64,000 nucleotides of DNA from Verrucomicrobiales bacterium (GCA_027488845.1 JAIYBC010000064.1:1-64000), one strand, 5' to 3'; shown: positions 1 to 8,749, counted from the first letter of the stretch. Program-made: numbers and translations. Notes: generated from the sequence alone by a model not told the origin.

Positions 1-414
1 CAAAGCCGCTGGGGAGGGGGAGAGAAGCCGCTGAGTTCCCGCCGCGGAACCGTACCATCGAGTGGTGATCGCGGTTTCATACTCGATGAACTGTGGCCTC
101 GAGCGCCATTCCTGAGGTGTTTCTCCCAAGTCTCAGCGAGCTCCGCGTCTCCGCGGGAGAACGAATCCATCGTCGAGTTTTCTCCCGCAGAGACGCTGAG
201 GCGCTGAGGGATCCGAAGCTCGATGCCATCCAGCGGAGCCTTGGCGTATTTGCGTGAGGCCCGTCCGTGGGTCCGGGGTCGGTGAATGGAGAGGAGCCCG
301 CAGCGTGGCCGTCGCCGCTGCCGGTGACGGAAAATCATGAATCACGGATCCGGAATCACGAATGCGTTCCCGTCTTCGGGTTTTCCGTTGGCAGGACGGT
401 CTGCGAGGGGTTCG
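1..414. other. Gene-free left end
   Basis: I see no convincing gene here: the open frames on both strands lack a plausible start, codon bias or recognisable protein. Positions 140-212 hold a dispersed repeat (listed separately). A purine-rich GAGGGG just before 415 could help translation of the first gene. Confidence 0.6.
140..212. repeat. Dispersed CTCCGCGTCTCCGCG-type inverted repeat
   Basis: Two arms, CTCCGCGTCTCCGCGGGAGA and an imperfect reverse complement (TCTCCCGCAGAGACGCTGAG), surround a short centre and can form a long hairpin. Related sequence is seen near 10965-11200, 21245-21370 and 25695-25850, always between genes. It looks like a dispersed extragenic repeat family; function unknown. 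Confidence 0.6.
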
Positions 415-792
415 ATGACCACGATGAAAACCGCGATGGCCGTGGTGGCGGGCTATGTCGTCTGGACCCTGCTCTGGTTGATCGGCAACCAAAGCCTGAT
501 CGCCGCCGGGTGGCTGCCGAAGGATCCCCGGCTGAAGGTGGAGTCCATGGCGGGCCTCGCCGGTCTGCTGGCGCTGTCGATCGCGTGTTCCGTTTCCGGC
601 GGTGCCTCGGCGCGGCGCCTCGCGAAGGAATCCCGGACCGCCGTTACCATCCTCGCGGGACTGCTGCTCGTGACCGGTCTCGGCGTGCAATGGTCGATCC
701 GGGAGCTGATGCCGGTCTGGTACCACCTTGTGTTCCTGTTGCTCCTGATCCCGGCCACCTACGCCGGTGCCTTCGCGGCCAGCAAGAATTGA
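415..792 (+). CDS. Small integral membrane protein, unknown function
   Basis: A 125-residue protein I cannot assign to a named family. Four hydrophobic stretches (about residues 7-25, 46-62, 76-94 and 102-121) predict a four-helix inner-membrane protein with short loops; a basic loop near 67-74 (ARRLAKESR) probably faces the cytoplasm. I chose the ATG at 415 because the hydrophobic segment follows at once and GAGGGG lies just upstream; an in-frame ATG at 337 would add 26 residues without protein-like character. It stands alone, 188 bases before the next operon. The layout resembles small DUF-type membrane proteins, but no function is inferred. Confidence 0.65.
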   Translation: MTTMKTAMAVVAGYVVWTLLWLIGNQSLIAAGWLPKDPRLKVESMAGLAGLLALSIACSVSGGASARRLAKESRTAVTILAGLLLVTGLGVQWSIRELMPVWYHLVFLLLLIPATYAGAFAASKN

Positions 793-980
793 CCGCGAGA
801 CGGGCCTTGGGGGGCGGACGGATGGGGTCGACTTTCGGCGTAGCCGATGCCGCCGATGCCCATTCGGACTTTCCTCCGGCGGTCCGACGCCTTCATCCTC
901 CCCAGCGATCCCACAGGCCGGACGAACGCCGATTCTGAACCGAAGGCCCCGTGGGGAGTCGAAGCGAGTTCCCGCATGCG

Positions 981-2300
981 ATGAAGTCCTCCAAGCTCAT
1001 TCCGGTGCTCGTGTCGGTGAACCTCGTCCTCGCCGGGGTTGCGGTGTGGCAACGCCTCGGCAAATCCAGTGGCGAGGCTACAGAAGCTCCCTCAGGCACC
1101 ACCTCCCGGGAAACCGCGGACGAAGCTTCCGTCTCCTCCTCCAGCGCCACCGGGAGCCTGGTCGTCGAGAAGGCCGGCTTCTCCTATCGGGACCTGCTTT
1201 CGACGGATCTCCGGAAGTACATCGAGCGACTCCGTGCCGTGGAATGTCCGGAGCCCACGGTGCAGGACATCATCCTGGCCGAGGTGGACCGGCGATTCGC
1301 GGCGCGTGAGGCGGCGCTGGCGTTGCATCGGCACCAGCAGAACCCGTGGGATCCGGCGCCGCCCAACGGGGGGCGGAGCTGGGCCAAGTGGAACCAGCTG
1401 CGGGAGCTGCGCACGGAGAAGCAGGCCTTGGTGAAGGAGTTGCTCGGGATCGACATCCCGCTGGGGTTGCCCAACTGGACCAACGACCGGGATGGCAGCT
1501 TCGAGGCGGCGATGGCCTTGATCCCGGAAGCGAAGCGGCAGGCCGCCCGAGAGCTGCTGGAGAAGTTCAGGGACCAACGCCGGGAACTCCAGGAGAAGAC
1601 CTTCGGCTACTTCCTCCCCGAGGATGCCGAGGCGTATCTCAGGAACACCCGCGAACGGCGGCAGGAACTGGAGAAGCTGCTGGGCAAGGAGACGCTCGAG
1701 GACTTCGAGATCGCGGCGTCGCAGACCGGGATCGCGTTGCGCAGCCGGTTTGACGGGTTCGAACTGACCGACGCAGAACGGCGGTCGATCTTCCGCACCC
1801 AGTTGGCGGCGGACGAGCTGCAGGTGCCCGGGACCGTGGTCGGCCGTAGCGTGGAGGCCGGCGAGGAGGCGAATCGGCTGGCCACGGCGGCCCAATTGCA
1901 GGCCCAGCAGGAAGTCGCCTCGGTCCGGGGTGCGATGACCCCGGAGCGCCAGGCCGAATTCGACCGCTTCCAGGATCCCGCCTACCGGAACCTGGTGCAG
2001 CAGTTGAACCGGACCGGACTACCCCGCGAGACCGCGCTGCAGGTGTACGAGTTCTCCCGAGGGATACGCAACGAACTGAACGCGGTCCTGACCCAACCCG
2101 GTGTCGATCCGGCGCAGCGACAGGCCCTGGTGCAGCAGTTCCGAGCCGATGCGGAACAGCGGCTGAAGGAGATGGTCGGCGAGGAGGCGTTCCGGCAGCT
2201 GGGTGGCGGGGGGCGTATTCTCAGGATACCGAATCTGCCATCGCCGCAATCGATGTCCCCGGAGCTTCTCAACCGATACGGAATCACCCCCAGGCCATGA
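981..2300 (+). CDS. Membrane-anchored helical protein, paralogue of the next gene
   Basis: A 439-residue protein with an uncleaved-looking N-terminal anchor (residues 6-24), a Ser/Thr/Glu-rich linker to about residue 60, then a long, charged, mostly helical body. Residues 88-107 contain ECPEPTVQDIILAEVDRRFA; the next protein has ACPENTVRDIIVAEVNRRFA at exactly the same position, and the two also share a LLG-x-IPL segment and a C-terminal region around FDRFQDPAYRNL / FDRVQDPRFQNL, so they are paralogues. I recognise the CPExTxxDII signature as recurring in verrucomicrobial hypothetical proteins but know no function. Start ATG 981 puts the anchor at the terminus; an earlier ATG at 951 is in frame. 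First gene of a three-gene overlapping operon with a CotH-like protein, so it may be a partner or substrate (inference). Confidence 0.75.
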   Translation: MKSSKLIPVLVSVNLVLAGVAVWQRLGKSSGEATEAPSGTTSRETADEASVSSSSATGSLVVEKAGFSYRDLLSTDLRKYIERLRAVECPEPTVQDIILAEVDRRFAAREAALALHRHQQNPWDPAPPNGGRSWAKWNQLRELRTEKQALVKELLGIDIPLGLPNWTNDRDGSFEAAMALIPEAKRQAARELLEKFRDQRRELQEKTFGYFLPEDAEAYLRNTRERRQELEKLLGKETLEDFEIAASQTGIALRSRFDGFELTDAERRSIFRTQLAADELQVPGTVVGRSVEAGEEANRLATAAQLQAQQEVASVRGAMTPERQAEFDRFQDPAYRNLVQQLNRTGLPRETALQVYEFSRGIRNELNAVLTQPGVDPAQRQALVQQFRADAEQRLKEMVGEEAFRQLGGGGRILRIPNLPSPQSMSPELLNRYGITPRP

Positions 2301-3595
2301 ACCCGCGATTCTGGACAGGTCTCCTCGCAACCTCGGCCGCAATCCTCGCGGTCGTGCTCGTGTTGGGCCAACGGCGTGGCGGCGTTCCGACCGACAATTC
2401 CACCGGATCCGCCTCCCCGGATTCGCAGCCGGCGGCTTCGGGAAAACCTTCGGCTGGGGTCGCACGCAAGACACCGGACGCGTTCGCCACCGACTTCCGC
2501 TGGGAACGCGTGCTCACCAACGACCTGCACGTGTACATCCGGAACCTCCGGGCGATCGCCTGTCCCGAGAACACGGTGCGGGACATCATCGTGGCCGAGG
2601 TCAACCGCCGCTTCGCCCCCCGCGAGGCGCCGTTCCGCGATCCGGGCCAGGGCGACATCGCCGCCCCCGGCGAGACCACGGCGCAACGTCGGATCCGACG
2701 GAAGGCCGACTACCAACGGCGTCGTAACCTGCGGTTGGTGGAGAAGGAGAAGTCCGCGGTCATCCTCGACCTGCTCGGCTACCAGATCCCGCTGGAGCCG
2801 TTGAAGGGCTGGTACAGCCGGAACTACGAACGCATGGAGTCGGCGATCAACGGCGTGCCTGCGGAGAAGCGCGAACGGGTCCGCGAGGTCATGGAGGCCT
2901 ACTGGGAACTTTCCGACACGCTCAACGACGAGTCGGACGTGTCGAACAAGGGACGCGACGCGGCCTTCGCCGAGCGTTACCGCGAGAACAACGAACGCCG
3001 TCGGCTCGGGCTCGCGCAGGTCCTCACGCCGGACGAGTTGGAGCTGTTCGACATGCGGGCCTCGAGCGTGGCCGAGCGGCTTCGGAACCAGTTGGGCGCG
3101 ATGCAGCCGACCGAGGCCGAGTTCCGGGAGATCTACCGTCTGCGCCGCGACATCGAGGAGCCGTTCGGCGGCACGATGACCTTGGGCGACACGTCGGGCA
3201 TCGAGGCGGACCCGGAGGCCGAGACGCGCTACCGCCAACGCGTCGAGTCGCTCCTTCCGCCGGAGCGGTTGGCGCAGTTCGATCGGGTCCAGGACCCGCG
3301 ATTCCAGAATCTCCAGCAGCTCCGGGAGCGGTTCGGCCTGGACGAGGCCGTGGTGGACCAGGCCTACGGGCTGCTCAGCCAGGCCCAGCCGGTCAAGGTG
3401 CAGACGCAGGTCTATGAGGAGGGCCGCATCGTGGAGAGGGAGGTGACCGTCGGTCCCGGGCGTCCACCGGCGGAACAGTGGAACCAGATGCGCACGATCC
3501 TCGGGAACCAGGCGTTCCAGGTCCTGGAGGCGATGCTCCCCGACGCGCAGGGGACCGAGAGCCTCAACCTGCCGCTCCGCTTCCGGCAACCATGA
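2297..3595 (+). CDS. Membrane-anchored helical protein, paralogue of the previous gene
   Basis: A 432-residue protein starting in an ATGA overlap with the previous stop and without an obvious Shine-Dalgarno sequence, so it is probably translated by re-initiation. A hydrophobic anchor (about residues 7-24) is followed by a Pro/Ser/Gly-rich linker and a helical, Arg/Glu-rich body. Residues 88-107 carry the paralogue signature ACPENTVRDIIVAEVNRRFA. The body most likely lies in the periplasm. It sits between its paralogue and the CotH-type kinase, both overlapping it by 4 bases, which argues for one protein complex or pathway. No catalytic motif is visible; function unknown. Confidence 0.75.
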   Translation: MNPRFWTGLLATSAAILAVVLVLGQRRGGVPTDNSTGSASPDSQPAASGKPSAGVARKTPDAFATDFRWERVLTNDLHVYIRNLRAIACPENTVRDIIVAEVNRRFAPREAPFRDPGQGDIAAPGETTAQRRIRRKADYQRRRNLRLVEKEKSAVILDLLGYQIPLEPLKGWYSRNYERMESAINGVPAEKRERVREVMEAYWELSDTLNDESDVSNKGRDAAFAERYRENNERRRLGLAQVLTPDELELFDMRASSVAERLRNQLGAMQPTEAEFREIYRLRRDIEEPFGGTMTLGDTSGIEADPEAETRYRQRVESLLPPERLAQFDRVQDPRFQNLQQLRERFGLDEAVVDQAYGLLSQAQPVKVQTQVYEEGRIVEREVTVGPGRPPAEQWNQMRTILGNQAFQVLEAMLPDAQGTESLNLPLRFRQP

Positions 3596-5604
3596 GACCG
3601 ACCTCCGCCGGAACTCCGTGCCGGATGTTGGCTCGAACCCTGGCGGGCTCCCTCTTCCTCCTCGTCTTCGTCGTCCGCGGTCTCGGCGCCCCGGTGGTTC
3701 ATTCCCCGCGGTTTCCCAAGAGCGGGGAAGCCGTCCGTGTGACCGTCGAAGCGGCGGTCCGTCCTGGAACGAATGGGCTGGCTCTCGAGTACCAGGTGGT
3801 GGAGCCGGGAAGCTACGTGGCGAAGGACGATACCAAGTACAGCCAGGGCTGGAAGCGGCTTCCCCTTCCACCCGGGACCAACGGGACGTCCGTCGTCGAG
3901 GTTCCGTCGGAGGTTCAGCGGCATCGGCGGCTGGTGCGCTACCGGCTCGTCGAGGCGGCTTCGGGTCGTCAGGTCCATCCCAAGCCGGATGCCGAGGAGC
4001 CGAACCTCGCCTGGTTCGTCCACGACGGGATCCCGGCCTGGACCGGTGCAATCCGTCCGTCCGGTTCCGGGAAGGAGAGTGCGCCCATGACCATTCCTGC
4101 CACCGCGATGCGGCGGGTTCAGGCGTACCACCTGGTCACGCGTGCGGAATGGGTCGAGCAAAGCCAATGGACCCAGCCGACGCAGTTCGGGGACGAGGAG
4201 GCGCGCCGTGCGTACCGTTGGAGCGGGGCGTTGGTGGCGGACGACGGGACGGTCCATGACCACGTCCGTTTCCGGGCCCGCGGCGGCCAATGGCGGCACG
4301 CGATGGGCAAGAACATGTGGAAGTTCGACTTCAACGACGGCCACAAGTTCCAGGCCCGCGACGACTTCGGGCGCCCCTATCCGGCGAAGTGGGGGAAGCT
4401 CAACCTCGGCGCCTGCTTCCAGCAGGGCGACTACGGCATGCGTGGGGAGCAGGGGCTGTTCGAGTCGGTGGGATTCCGGCTCTTCGACCTCGCCGGCGTC
4501 GCCGCGCCGAGGACCCATTTCATCCAACTCCGGACCGTGACGGGAACCGGAGAATCGGGGCCGACCCAGTACGACGGCGACTTCTTCGGCCTCCACCTGG
4601 CGACGGAGAACGTGGACGGCGCGTTCCTTTCCGGACACGGCCTGCCGAAGCAATCCCTCTTCAAGATGGAGTTCGGCACGCCGACGGTGGCGTACGACGG
4701 GAAGGACGGAGTGGACGTCCGATCCGCCTCCCATTTCCTGGGATCCCTCATGGGCGGCCGTGACGAAGCCTGGTGGCGGAAGTCCGTCGACGTCCCCGCG
4801 TACTTCAACTACCGCGCCATCGTGGACTGCATCCACCACTACGACATCGGCAACGGGAAGAACTACTTCTTCCGCCGCGACCCGGTGTCGAGGAAGTGGA
4901 TCACGGTTCCGTGGGACCTGGACCTCAGTTGGTCCGAGCGGATGTACGGCGATGGTGCCGAGCCGTTCCTGGCAGGAGGCATCCTCGATCAGCCCGGCAT
5001 CCGGAAGGAGTTCCTGAACCGGTTGGGCGAGATCCTCCAGTTGCTGTACAGCGAGGAGGAGACCGGGGCCTTGATCGACGAGATGGCCGCGGTCGTGGCC
5101 GATCCGGCATCGGCGGCGACGTTGGCCGAGGCGGACCGACGGAAGTGGGACTGGCACCCGATCCTTTCCAGCCGTCATGTCATGCCCTTCAAGTCGACTC
5201 CCGGGGCCTTCTACCGGGCTTCGCCAACGCGCGACTTCCATGGGATGCGCTCGGTGATGAAGCGGTTCGTGGACCACCGGCGGGAACGGGTGGCCGAGAT
5301 GTACCAACTTCCCAGCGTGCTGACGCCCACCCCGGAGAGGAAGGCGACCCTCTTCCGGTATCGGGGAACCGAGGCCGCCCGCATCGAGTGGCGTCTGGGC
5401 GACGTGACGCGCGGAACGATCGGCAACGTCCGGACGCCGAACTCCTACGAGATCCTTCCGGTCTGGGCGACCAACGGCGTGCCCGAGGTCGAAGTGCCCA
5501 AGGCGGTTCTCAAGACGGGCCGGAAGTATCGGTTGCGGGTTCGGACTGTGGATTCAAAGGGGGTCGCCACGCTCTGGTCGGAGCCGGTGGAGATTTCTCC
5601 GTGA
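3592..5604 (+). CDS. Secreted CotH kinase family protein
   Basis: A 670-residue protein with a signal peptide (about residues 1-33). An N-terminal beta-rich region precedes the CotH core, recognised by DGDFFGLHLATENVDG (about 328-343), the GNGKNYFFRRDP loop (about 420-431) and WITVPWDLDLSW (about 436-447). CotH proteins such as those of Bacillus spore coats are atypical secreted protein kinases, so phosphorylation of an extracytoplasmic protein is the family-based expectation; activity here is inferred. A C-terminal domain (about 580-670) looks fibronectin-like. ATG 3592 overlaps the previous stop (ATGA); ATG 3625 is an alternative that still keeps the signal peptide. As third gene of the operon it probably acts with, or on, the two anchored paralogues encoded before it. 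Confidence 0.82.
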   Translation: MRPTSAGTPCRMLARTLAGSLFLLVFVVRGLGAPVVHSPRFPKSGEAVRVTVEAAVRPGTNGLALEYQVVEPGSYVAKDDTKYSQGWKRLPLPPGTNGTSVVEVPSEVQRHRRLVRYRLVEAASGRQVHPKPDAEEPNLAWFVHDGIPAWTGAIRPSGSGKESAPMTIPATAMRRVQAYHLVTRAEWVEQSQWTQPTQFGDEEARRAYRWSGALVADDGTVHDHVRFRARGGQWRHAMGKNMWKFDFNDGHKFQARDDFGRPYPAKWGKLNLGACFQQGDYGMRGEQGLFESVGFRLFDLAGVAAPRTHFIQLRTVTGTGESGPTQYDGDFFGLHLATENVDGAFLSGHGLPKQSLFKMEFGTPTVAYDGKDGVDVRSASHFLGSLMGGRDEAWWRKSVDVPAYFNYRAIVDCIHHYDIGNGKNYFFRRDPVSRKWITVPWDLDLSWSERMYGDGAEPFLAGGILDQPGIRKEFLNRLGEILQLLYSEEETGALIDEMAAVVADPASAATLAEADRRKWDWHPILSSRHVMPFKSTPGAFYRASPTRDFHGMRSVMKRFVDHRRERVAEMYQLPSVLTPTPERKATLFRYRGTEAARIEWRLGDVTRGTIGNVRTPNSYEILPVWATNGVPEVEVPKAVLKTGRKYRLRVRTVDSKGVATLWSEPVEISP

Positions 5605-5610
5605 GTGTGG

Positions 5611-5675
5611 GTTGTCCGTTGTCCGTCGACGCCCGCCGCCTGACGCCTGACGCCTGACGCCTGACGCCTGAAGCC
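5611..5675. repeat. Heptanucleotide tandem repeats
   Basis: After the CotH gene come two GTTGTCC units (5611-5624) and then four perfect TGACGCC units plus a TGAAGCC variant (5641-5675). The array lies between convergent genes. A related heptamer array is at 7962-8003. Confidence 0.85.
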
Positions 5676-5715
5676 CGACTTTGCGCGAGGTCCCTCCCTG
5701 TTCACGTCGAAGCGA

Positions 5716-7125
5716 TCAGCCCGCGCCGAATTGGAAATCCGGCTCTCCCAGGTTCCGCACCGACTCGGCTCCGGCATATCCGAATCCGTGGCAGTCCAAG
5801 GTCGAGAGGTCCACGCAGCCATTCCGTCTCCGATACAGCCCGGGATGGATGCGGGCCTCGGGTTCGCTCGCGGCCGGATAGAACTGCATGGCGTTGGTCT
5901 CGACTCCGAGAAGGGTCGGCAGGTTCGCGGCAAGCTGAACGTGGGGCAACTGCGCCAGCATCGGGTTCGTCAGGTCCTGGACCATCAACCCCATGCCGTG
6001 CGCCTGGGCCCAGCCCGCGGACAGGACGGCCCCGCTGAAGGTCTTGCAGGTCTTCAGGGCGACGCCGGTCCAGCCGAGCTCGCGGCCCAGTTGCACCAGG
6101 CGCCAGTCGTGGGCGCTCTCGTCGAGGTACAGGGGCTTCCGCCGGCTGACCTCCCGGACGTCGATCGGATTCGCCTCGAGGTCGTAGGGGAACGGTTGCT
6201 CGACGTAGAGCAGGGCGCGGTGGATCTCCGGACGGTCCCTTTCGAGGCGGTCGAGCACGTCGACGACGTAGGCGGGGTCGCGGACCGTGCAATTGAAGTC
6301 GGCGGTGTACGATCCCAGGCCGAACGCCCCGCCGATTTCCCCGACCTCCACGAGACGTCGGTAGTCCCATTCCGCATCGTTCCCGCGCAGCTTCACCTTC
6401 AGGCAGGTCAACCCATCCGTGTGGATCCAGTCGGCCAGCAACACCGGATGTCCGTCCTGCGGCTCCTTTCCGGTGAGCTCCTCGGGATGCAGCGGATCCA
6501 GTCCGCCGACGAGGTGCCAGGCGTCGAGACGTCGACGCGGGGTCGCAAGGAACGGCGCCGAAACGGGGTGTCCGGCCAGCGCGGGATCTTTCCTCGAATC
6601 CGGTGAGAGGAACTCCACCAACGGTTCGTCGAGCCAGGGGCCGCGACAGGCGTCGAATGGGGAGATTCCGTGGAGACGGCCGAAGGCGTCGTGCAGGGCG
6701 AGGTCGAACGGGGAGCTGCAGACCAAGGCCGCGAGCCGGGGCAGGGGATCCGACGCGGGCGCCAGCCCGGAGGCGTTGAAGTCCTCGCACAACCGGGGAA
6801 GCAGCAGTTCGTTGAAGTCGGTGCCGAGACGCAACGGATGGGCGACATCGCAGAACTGTCCCCAGGCCCGGGCCAGCATCCGCGTGAAGAGCCGCAGGGC
6901 CTCCAACCGGGTGGCATAGGGACTCGTCGACGGCCAGACCCATTGCACGCTCAACGGGGTCTCGCCCCAACCGGTCGCGCTGCGTCCGTCCGCGCCTTCG
7001 ACGGTCAACCGCACGCGGGCGCAGGTCACGGAGGTCAGCGCCTCGGTGCCGAACTTCAGCGGGACCCGGGTGGTCACCGGGAGGAACCAGAGCGCGACCC
7101 CGGTGATGCGGACCTTGGCGGACAT
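5716..7125 (-). CDS. Mandelate racemase/muconate lactonizing enzyme family protein
   Basis: A 469-residue enolase-superfamily enzyme, longer than the usual 360-400 because of insertions in the N-terminal capping half. The barrel half shows the expected order: CLKVKLRG (KxK acid/base pair), ADFNCT (first metal Asp), YVEQPF (metal Glu), LYLDESAHD (third metal acid) and VALKTCKTFSG (second-side Lys). Such enzymes abstract the proton alpha to a carboxylate, giving racemisation, cycloisomerisation or sugar-acid dehydration; the substrate cannot be read from sequence. The start at 7125 gives MSAKVRITGVAL, a typical first strand. It follows a sugar isomerase-like gene by 17 bases in the same direction, which suggests a carbohydrate or sugar-acid pathway. 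Confidence 0.85.
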   Translation of the reverse strand: MSAKVRITGVALWFLPVTTRVPLKFGTEALTSVTCARVRLTVEGADGRSATGWGETPLSVQWVWPSTSPYATRLEALRLFTRMLARAWGQFCDVAHPLRLGTDFNELLLPRLCEDFNASGLAPASDPLPRLAALVCSSPFDLALHDAFGRLHGISPFDACRGPWLDEPLVEFLSPDSRKDPALAGHPVSAPFLATPRRRLDAWHLVGGLDPLHPEELTGKEPQDGHPVLLADWIHTDGLTCLKVKLRGNDAEWDYRRLVEVGEIGGAFGLGSYTADFNCTVRDPAYVVDVLDRLERDRPEIHRALLYVEQPFPYDLEANPIDVREVSRRKPLYLDESAHDWRLVQLGRELGWTGVALKTCKTFSGAVLSAGWAQAHGMGLMVQDLTNPMLAQLPHVQLAANLPTLLGVETNAMQFYPAASEPEARIHPGLYRRRNGCVDLSTLDCHGFGYAGAESVRNLGEPDFQFGAG

Positions 7126-7142
7126 CGGTGTTCGGATGCGGT

Positions 7143-7955
7143 TCAGCCGAGATGCCGACGGAGGTGTTCGCGGCTGCGGAGGGCGATGGCCTCGGGGCCC
7201 TCCTCGAAGCGGAAGACTTCGACCGAGACCCAGCCGCCGTAGCCGACCTCCTTCAGCGCCGCGCCGATCGGCGCGTAGTCGGTGTCGCCGAAGCCCGGTC
7301 CCTTCAGGTTCTCGTCGTTGGCGTGGAAATAGGCGAAGCCGCCGGCGTTGGCCCGGATCGTCTCGGCGACAGGCCTCGCCTCCGAGGCCATCGCCTTCAC
7401 GTCGAGCATGATCGTGAACGCAGGGGAACCCATCTCCCGGGCGAGGGCCGCGGTGTCGGCCGCGGTGTTGAGGAAGTTGGTCTCCGAAGGTGCCAACGGT
7501 TCGAGGCAGATCGTCACGCCGCGCTGCTCGGCCAGGTGGGTCGCAGGACGCAACGTGTCGAGGGTCCACGCCCGGGCGTCGGCGGCGGAGACGCCCTCGA
7601 GGACGTCACGCCGCTTCGGGGAACCGAAGATCATGTGGGTCCCACCGAGGTCGGCGCAGAAGTCGACGGCCTCGCGGAGGTAGTCGGCGGCCCGCTGGCG
7701 CCACGCCGGATCCGGATGGTTCACGTGCATCCCCTCCGTGTAGGCGAGCACCCAGTGGATGCCGCTCACGGCGATGCCGGCGTCGGCGGCCATGCGGCGG
7801 ATCTCGCCGCGGCGTTCCCGGGTGATGTCGGTGACCAACGGGGCGAGGGTGAACGGGGCGACCTCGAAGCCCCCGTATCCGGCTTCCCGGGCGAAGCGCA
7901 GGGCGCGGTCGAGGGGCCAGTCCTTGAAGATCTCGCTGCAGATGGCGAAGCGCAT
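7143..7955 (-). CDS. Sugar phosphate isomerase/epimerase family protein
   Basis: A 270-residue TIM-barrel protein of the xylose-isomerase-like (AP endonuclease 2) superfamily. It begins FAICSEIFKDWPLDRALRFA, continues with GYGGFEV, then VTICLEPLAPSETNFLN (metal-binding Glu), TIMLDVKAM (metal Asp), FAYFHANDENLKGPGFGDTD (metal His) and WVSVEVF (final Glu), the usual divalent-metal site of this family. No signal peptide, so cytoplasmic. Its length is normal for the family, whose members interconvert keto- and aldo-sugars or inositols; the substrate is not predictable. It sits 17 bases upstream of an enolase-superfamily enzyme and is probably co-transcribed with it. A heptamer tandem repeat lies just upstream. 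Confidence 0.85.
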   Translation of the reverse strand: MRFAICSEIFKDWPLDRALRFAREAGYGGFEVAPFTLAPLVTDITRERRGEIRRMAADAGIAVSGIHWVLAYTEGMHVNHPDPAWRQRAADYLREAVDFCADLGGTHMIFGSPKRRDVLEGVSAADARAWTLDTLRPATHLAEQRGVTICLEPLAPSETNFLNTAADTAALAREMGSPAFTIMLDVKAMASEARPVAETIRANAGGFAYFHANDENLKGPGFGDTDYAPIGAALKEVGYGGWVSVEVFRFEEGPEAIALRSREHLRRHLG

Positions 7956-7961
7956 GTGGGG

Positions 7962-8003
7962 TATCGGGTATCGGGCGTCGGGCGTCGGGCGTCGGGCGTC
8001 GGG
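7962..8003. repeat. Heptanucleotide tandem repeat (TATCGGG/CGTCGGG)
   Basis: Six contiguous heptamers: two TATCGGG and four CGTCGGG. The array lies just upstream of the sugar isomerase start and just downstream of the lipoprotein stop. The reverse complement (CCCGACG) is close to the TGACGCC units at 5641-5675. Confidence 0.9.
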
Positions 8004-8006
8004 GCC

Positions 8007-8657
8007 CTACTCCAGGGTGCGGATGAAGGCGTCGGCCTGTTGGATGGAGCCGTTCATCTGGACGATGAGGTCCCGGATCTGTGTTTCGATCCGGGTCGCC
8101 TCGCCCTTGAGCGAACCGATGGCCGCGGCGTTGAGGTTGTGCTTCAGGTACAGGACGTGTTCCTGGAACGACTTGAGCACGGGCTCCATGGTGGACTCCG
8201 CGGAGCGCAGGGAACCGGCGAGCTGCTGGTATCTGGATCTCGTCTCGGAAAGCTTCCGGCGGCTGTCCGCGGCGAAGGCCGGATTCGAGAACTGGGCGAT
8301 CTCCGAGTTCCACTCCGCGAAAAGGTCCTCGGCCACGCGGTCCATGTCCCGGATCCGCTTGCGGGCGTCCTCGGCCCCGGAACGGCAGGAATCGAGGTCG
8401 GCCTTGAGCCGGCCATAAGTCTTCTCGAGGTCGCTCCCGGTCCCGCCGTACAGGACCTGGAGGCGGGTCAGGGCGTCCTGGAATTCCTTGCCGGTCTCCT
8501 TCTGTTCATCCCGGGCGAGCGCCACGGCCTTGCGGAGGAGGTCGCGCTTCTCCACGCCGAACTTCTCCATGACGCCGTAGTAGGCGGTCTGGCAGCCGGT
8601 GAGGAACGTCACCAGGAGCAGCCCGAGGAGGGCGCTTCGGACCGGGTACAGGTGCAT
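8007..8657 (-). CDS. DUF2959 family lipoprotein
   Basis: A 216-residue protein with a lipoprotein signal peptide ending LLVTFLTGC (lipid-attachment Cys at about 22). The body starts AYYGVMEKFGVEKRDLLRKA and stays almost wholly alpha-helical with heptad-like spacing, matching the DUF2959 family (VYYG-x-MEKFG-x-KRD signature). The role of the family is not established; a coiled-coil envelope lipoprotein is the safe description. A promoter-like pair TTGGCC-N17-TAGCGT (minus strand) ends 6 bases before the ATG, predicting a leaderless mRNA. It is divergent from the PDZ protein at 8787. Confidence 0.85.
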   Translation of the reverse strand: MHLYPVRSALLGLLLVTFLTGCQTAYYGVMEKFGVEKRDLLRKAVALARDEQKETGKEFQDALTRLQVLYGGTGSDLEKTYGRLKADLDSCRSGAEDARKRIRDMDRVAEDLFAEWNSEIAQFSNPAFAADSRRKLSETRSRYQQLAGSLRSAESTMEPVLKSFQEHVLYLKHNLNAAAIGSLKGEATRIETQIRDLIVQMNGSIQQADAFIRTLE

Positions 8658-8663
8658 CGGGCG

Positions 8664-8692
8664 ACGCTAGGCCGACCTCGATTCCCGGCCAA
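8664..8692 (-). promoter_or_regulatory. Leaderless-type promoter of the DUF2959 lipoprotein
   Basis: Read on the minus strand: TTGGCC (8692-8687), 17-base spacer, TAGCGT (8669-8664), six bases (CGCCCG), ATG. The transcription start would fall at or next to the start codon. Confidence 0.6.
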
Positions 8693-8749
8693 GGCAAACC
8701 ACGGCGGGGCGAGCGTGGTGTCGGTGTTGCGAACCGCCGAATTGCCCTG

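Noticed and set aside
1982-5307. Very long open frames antisense to the CotH operon
   Set aside because: They arise from high GC on the opposite strand of well-supported genes and show Arg/Pro/Gly-rich composition without domains.
7962-8003. Heptamer array as a CRISPR array
   Set aside because: Units are contiguous 7-mers without spacers and no cas gene is near; the same holds for 5641-5675 and 46913-46960.
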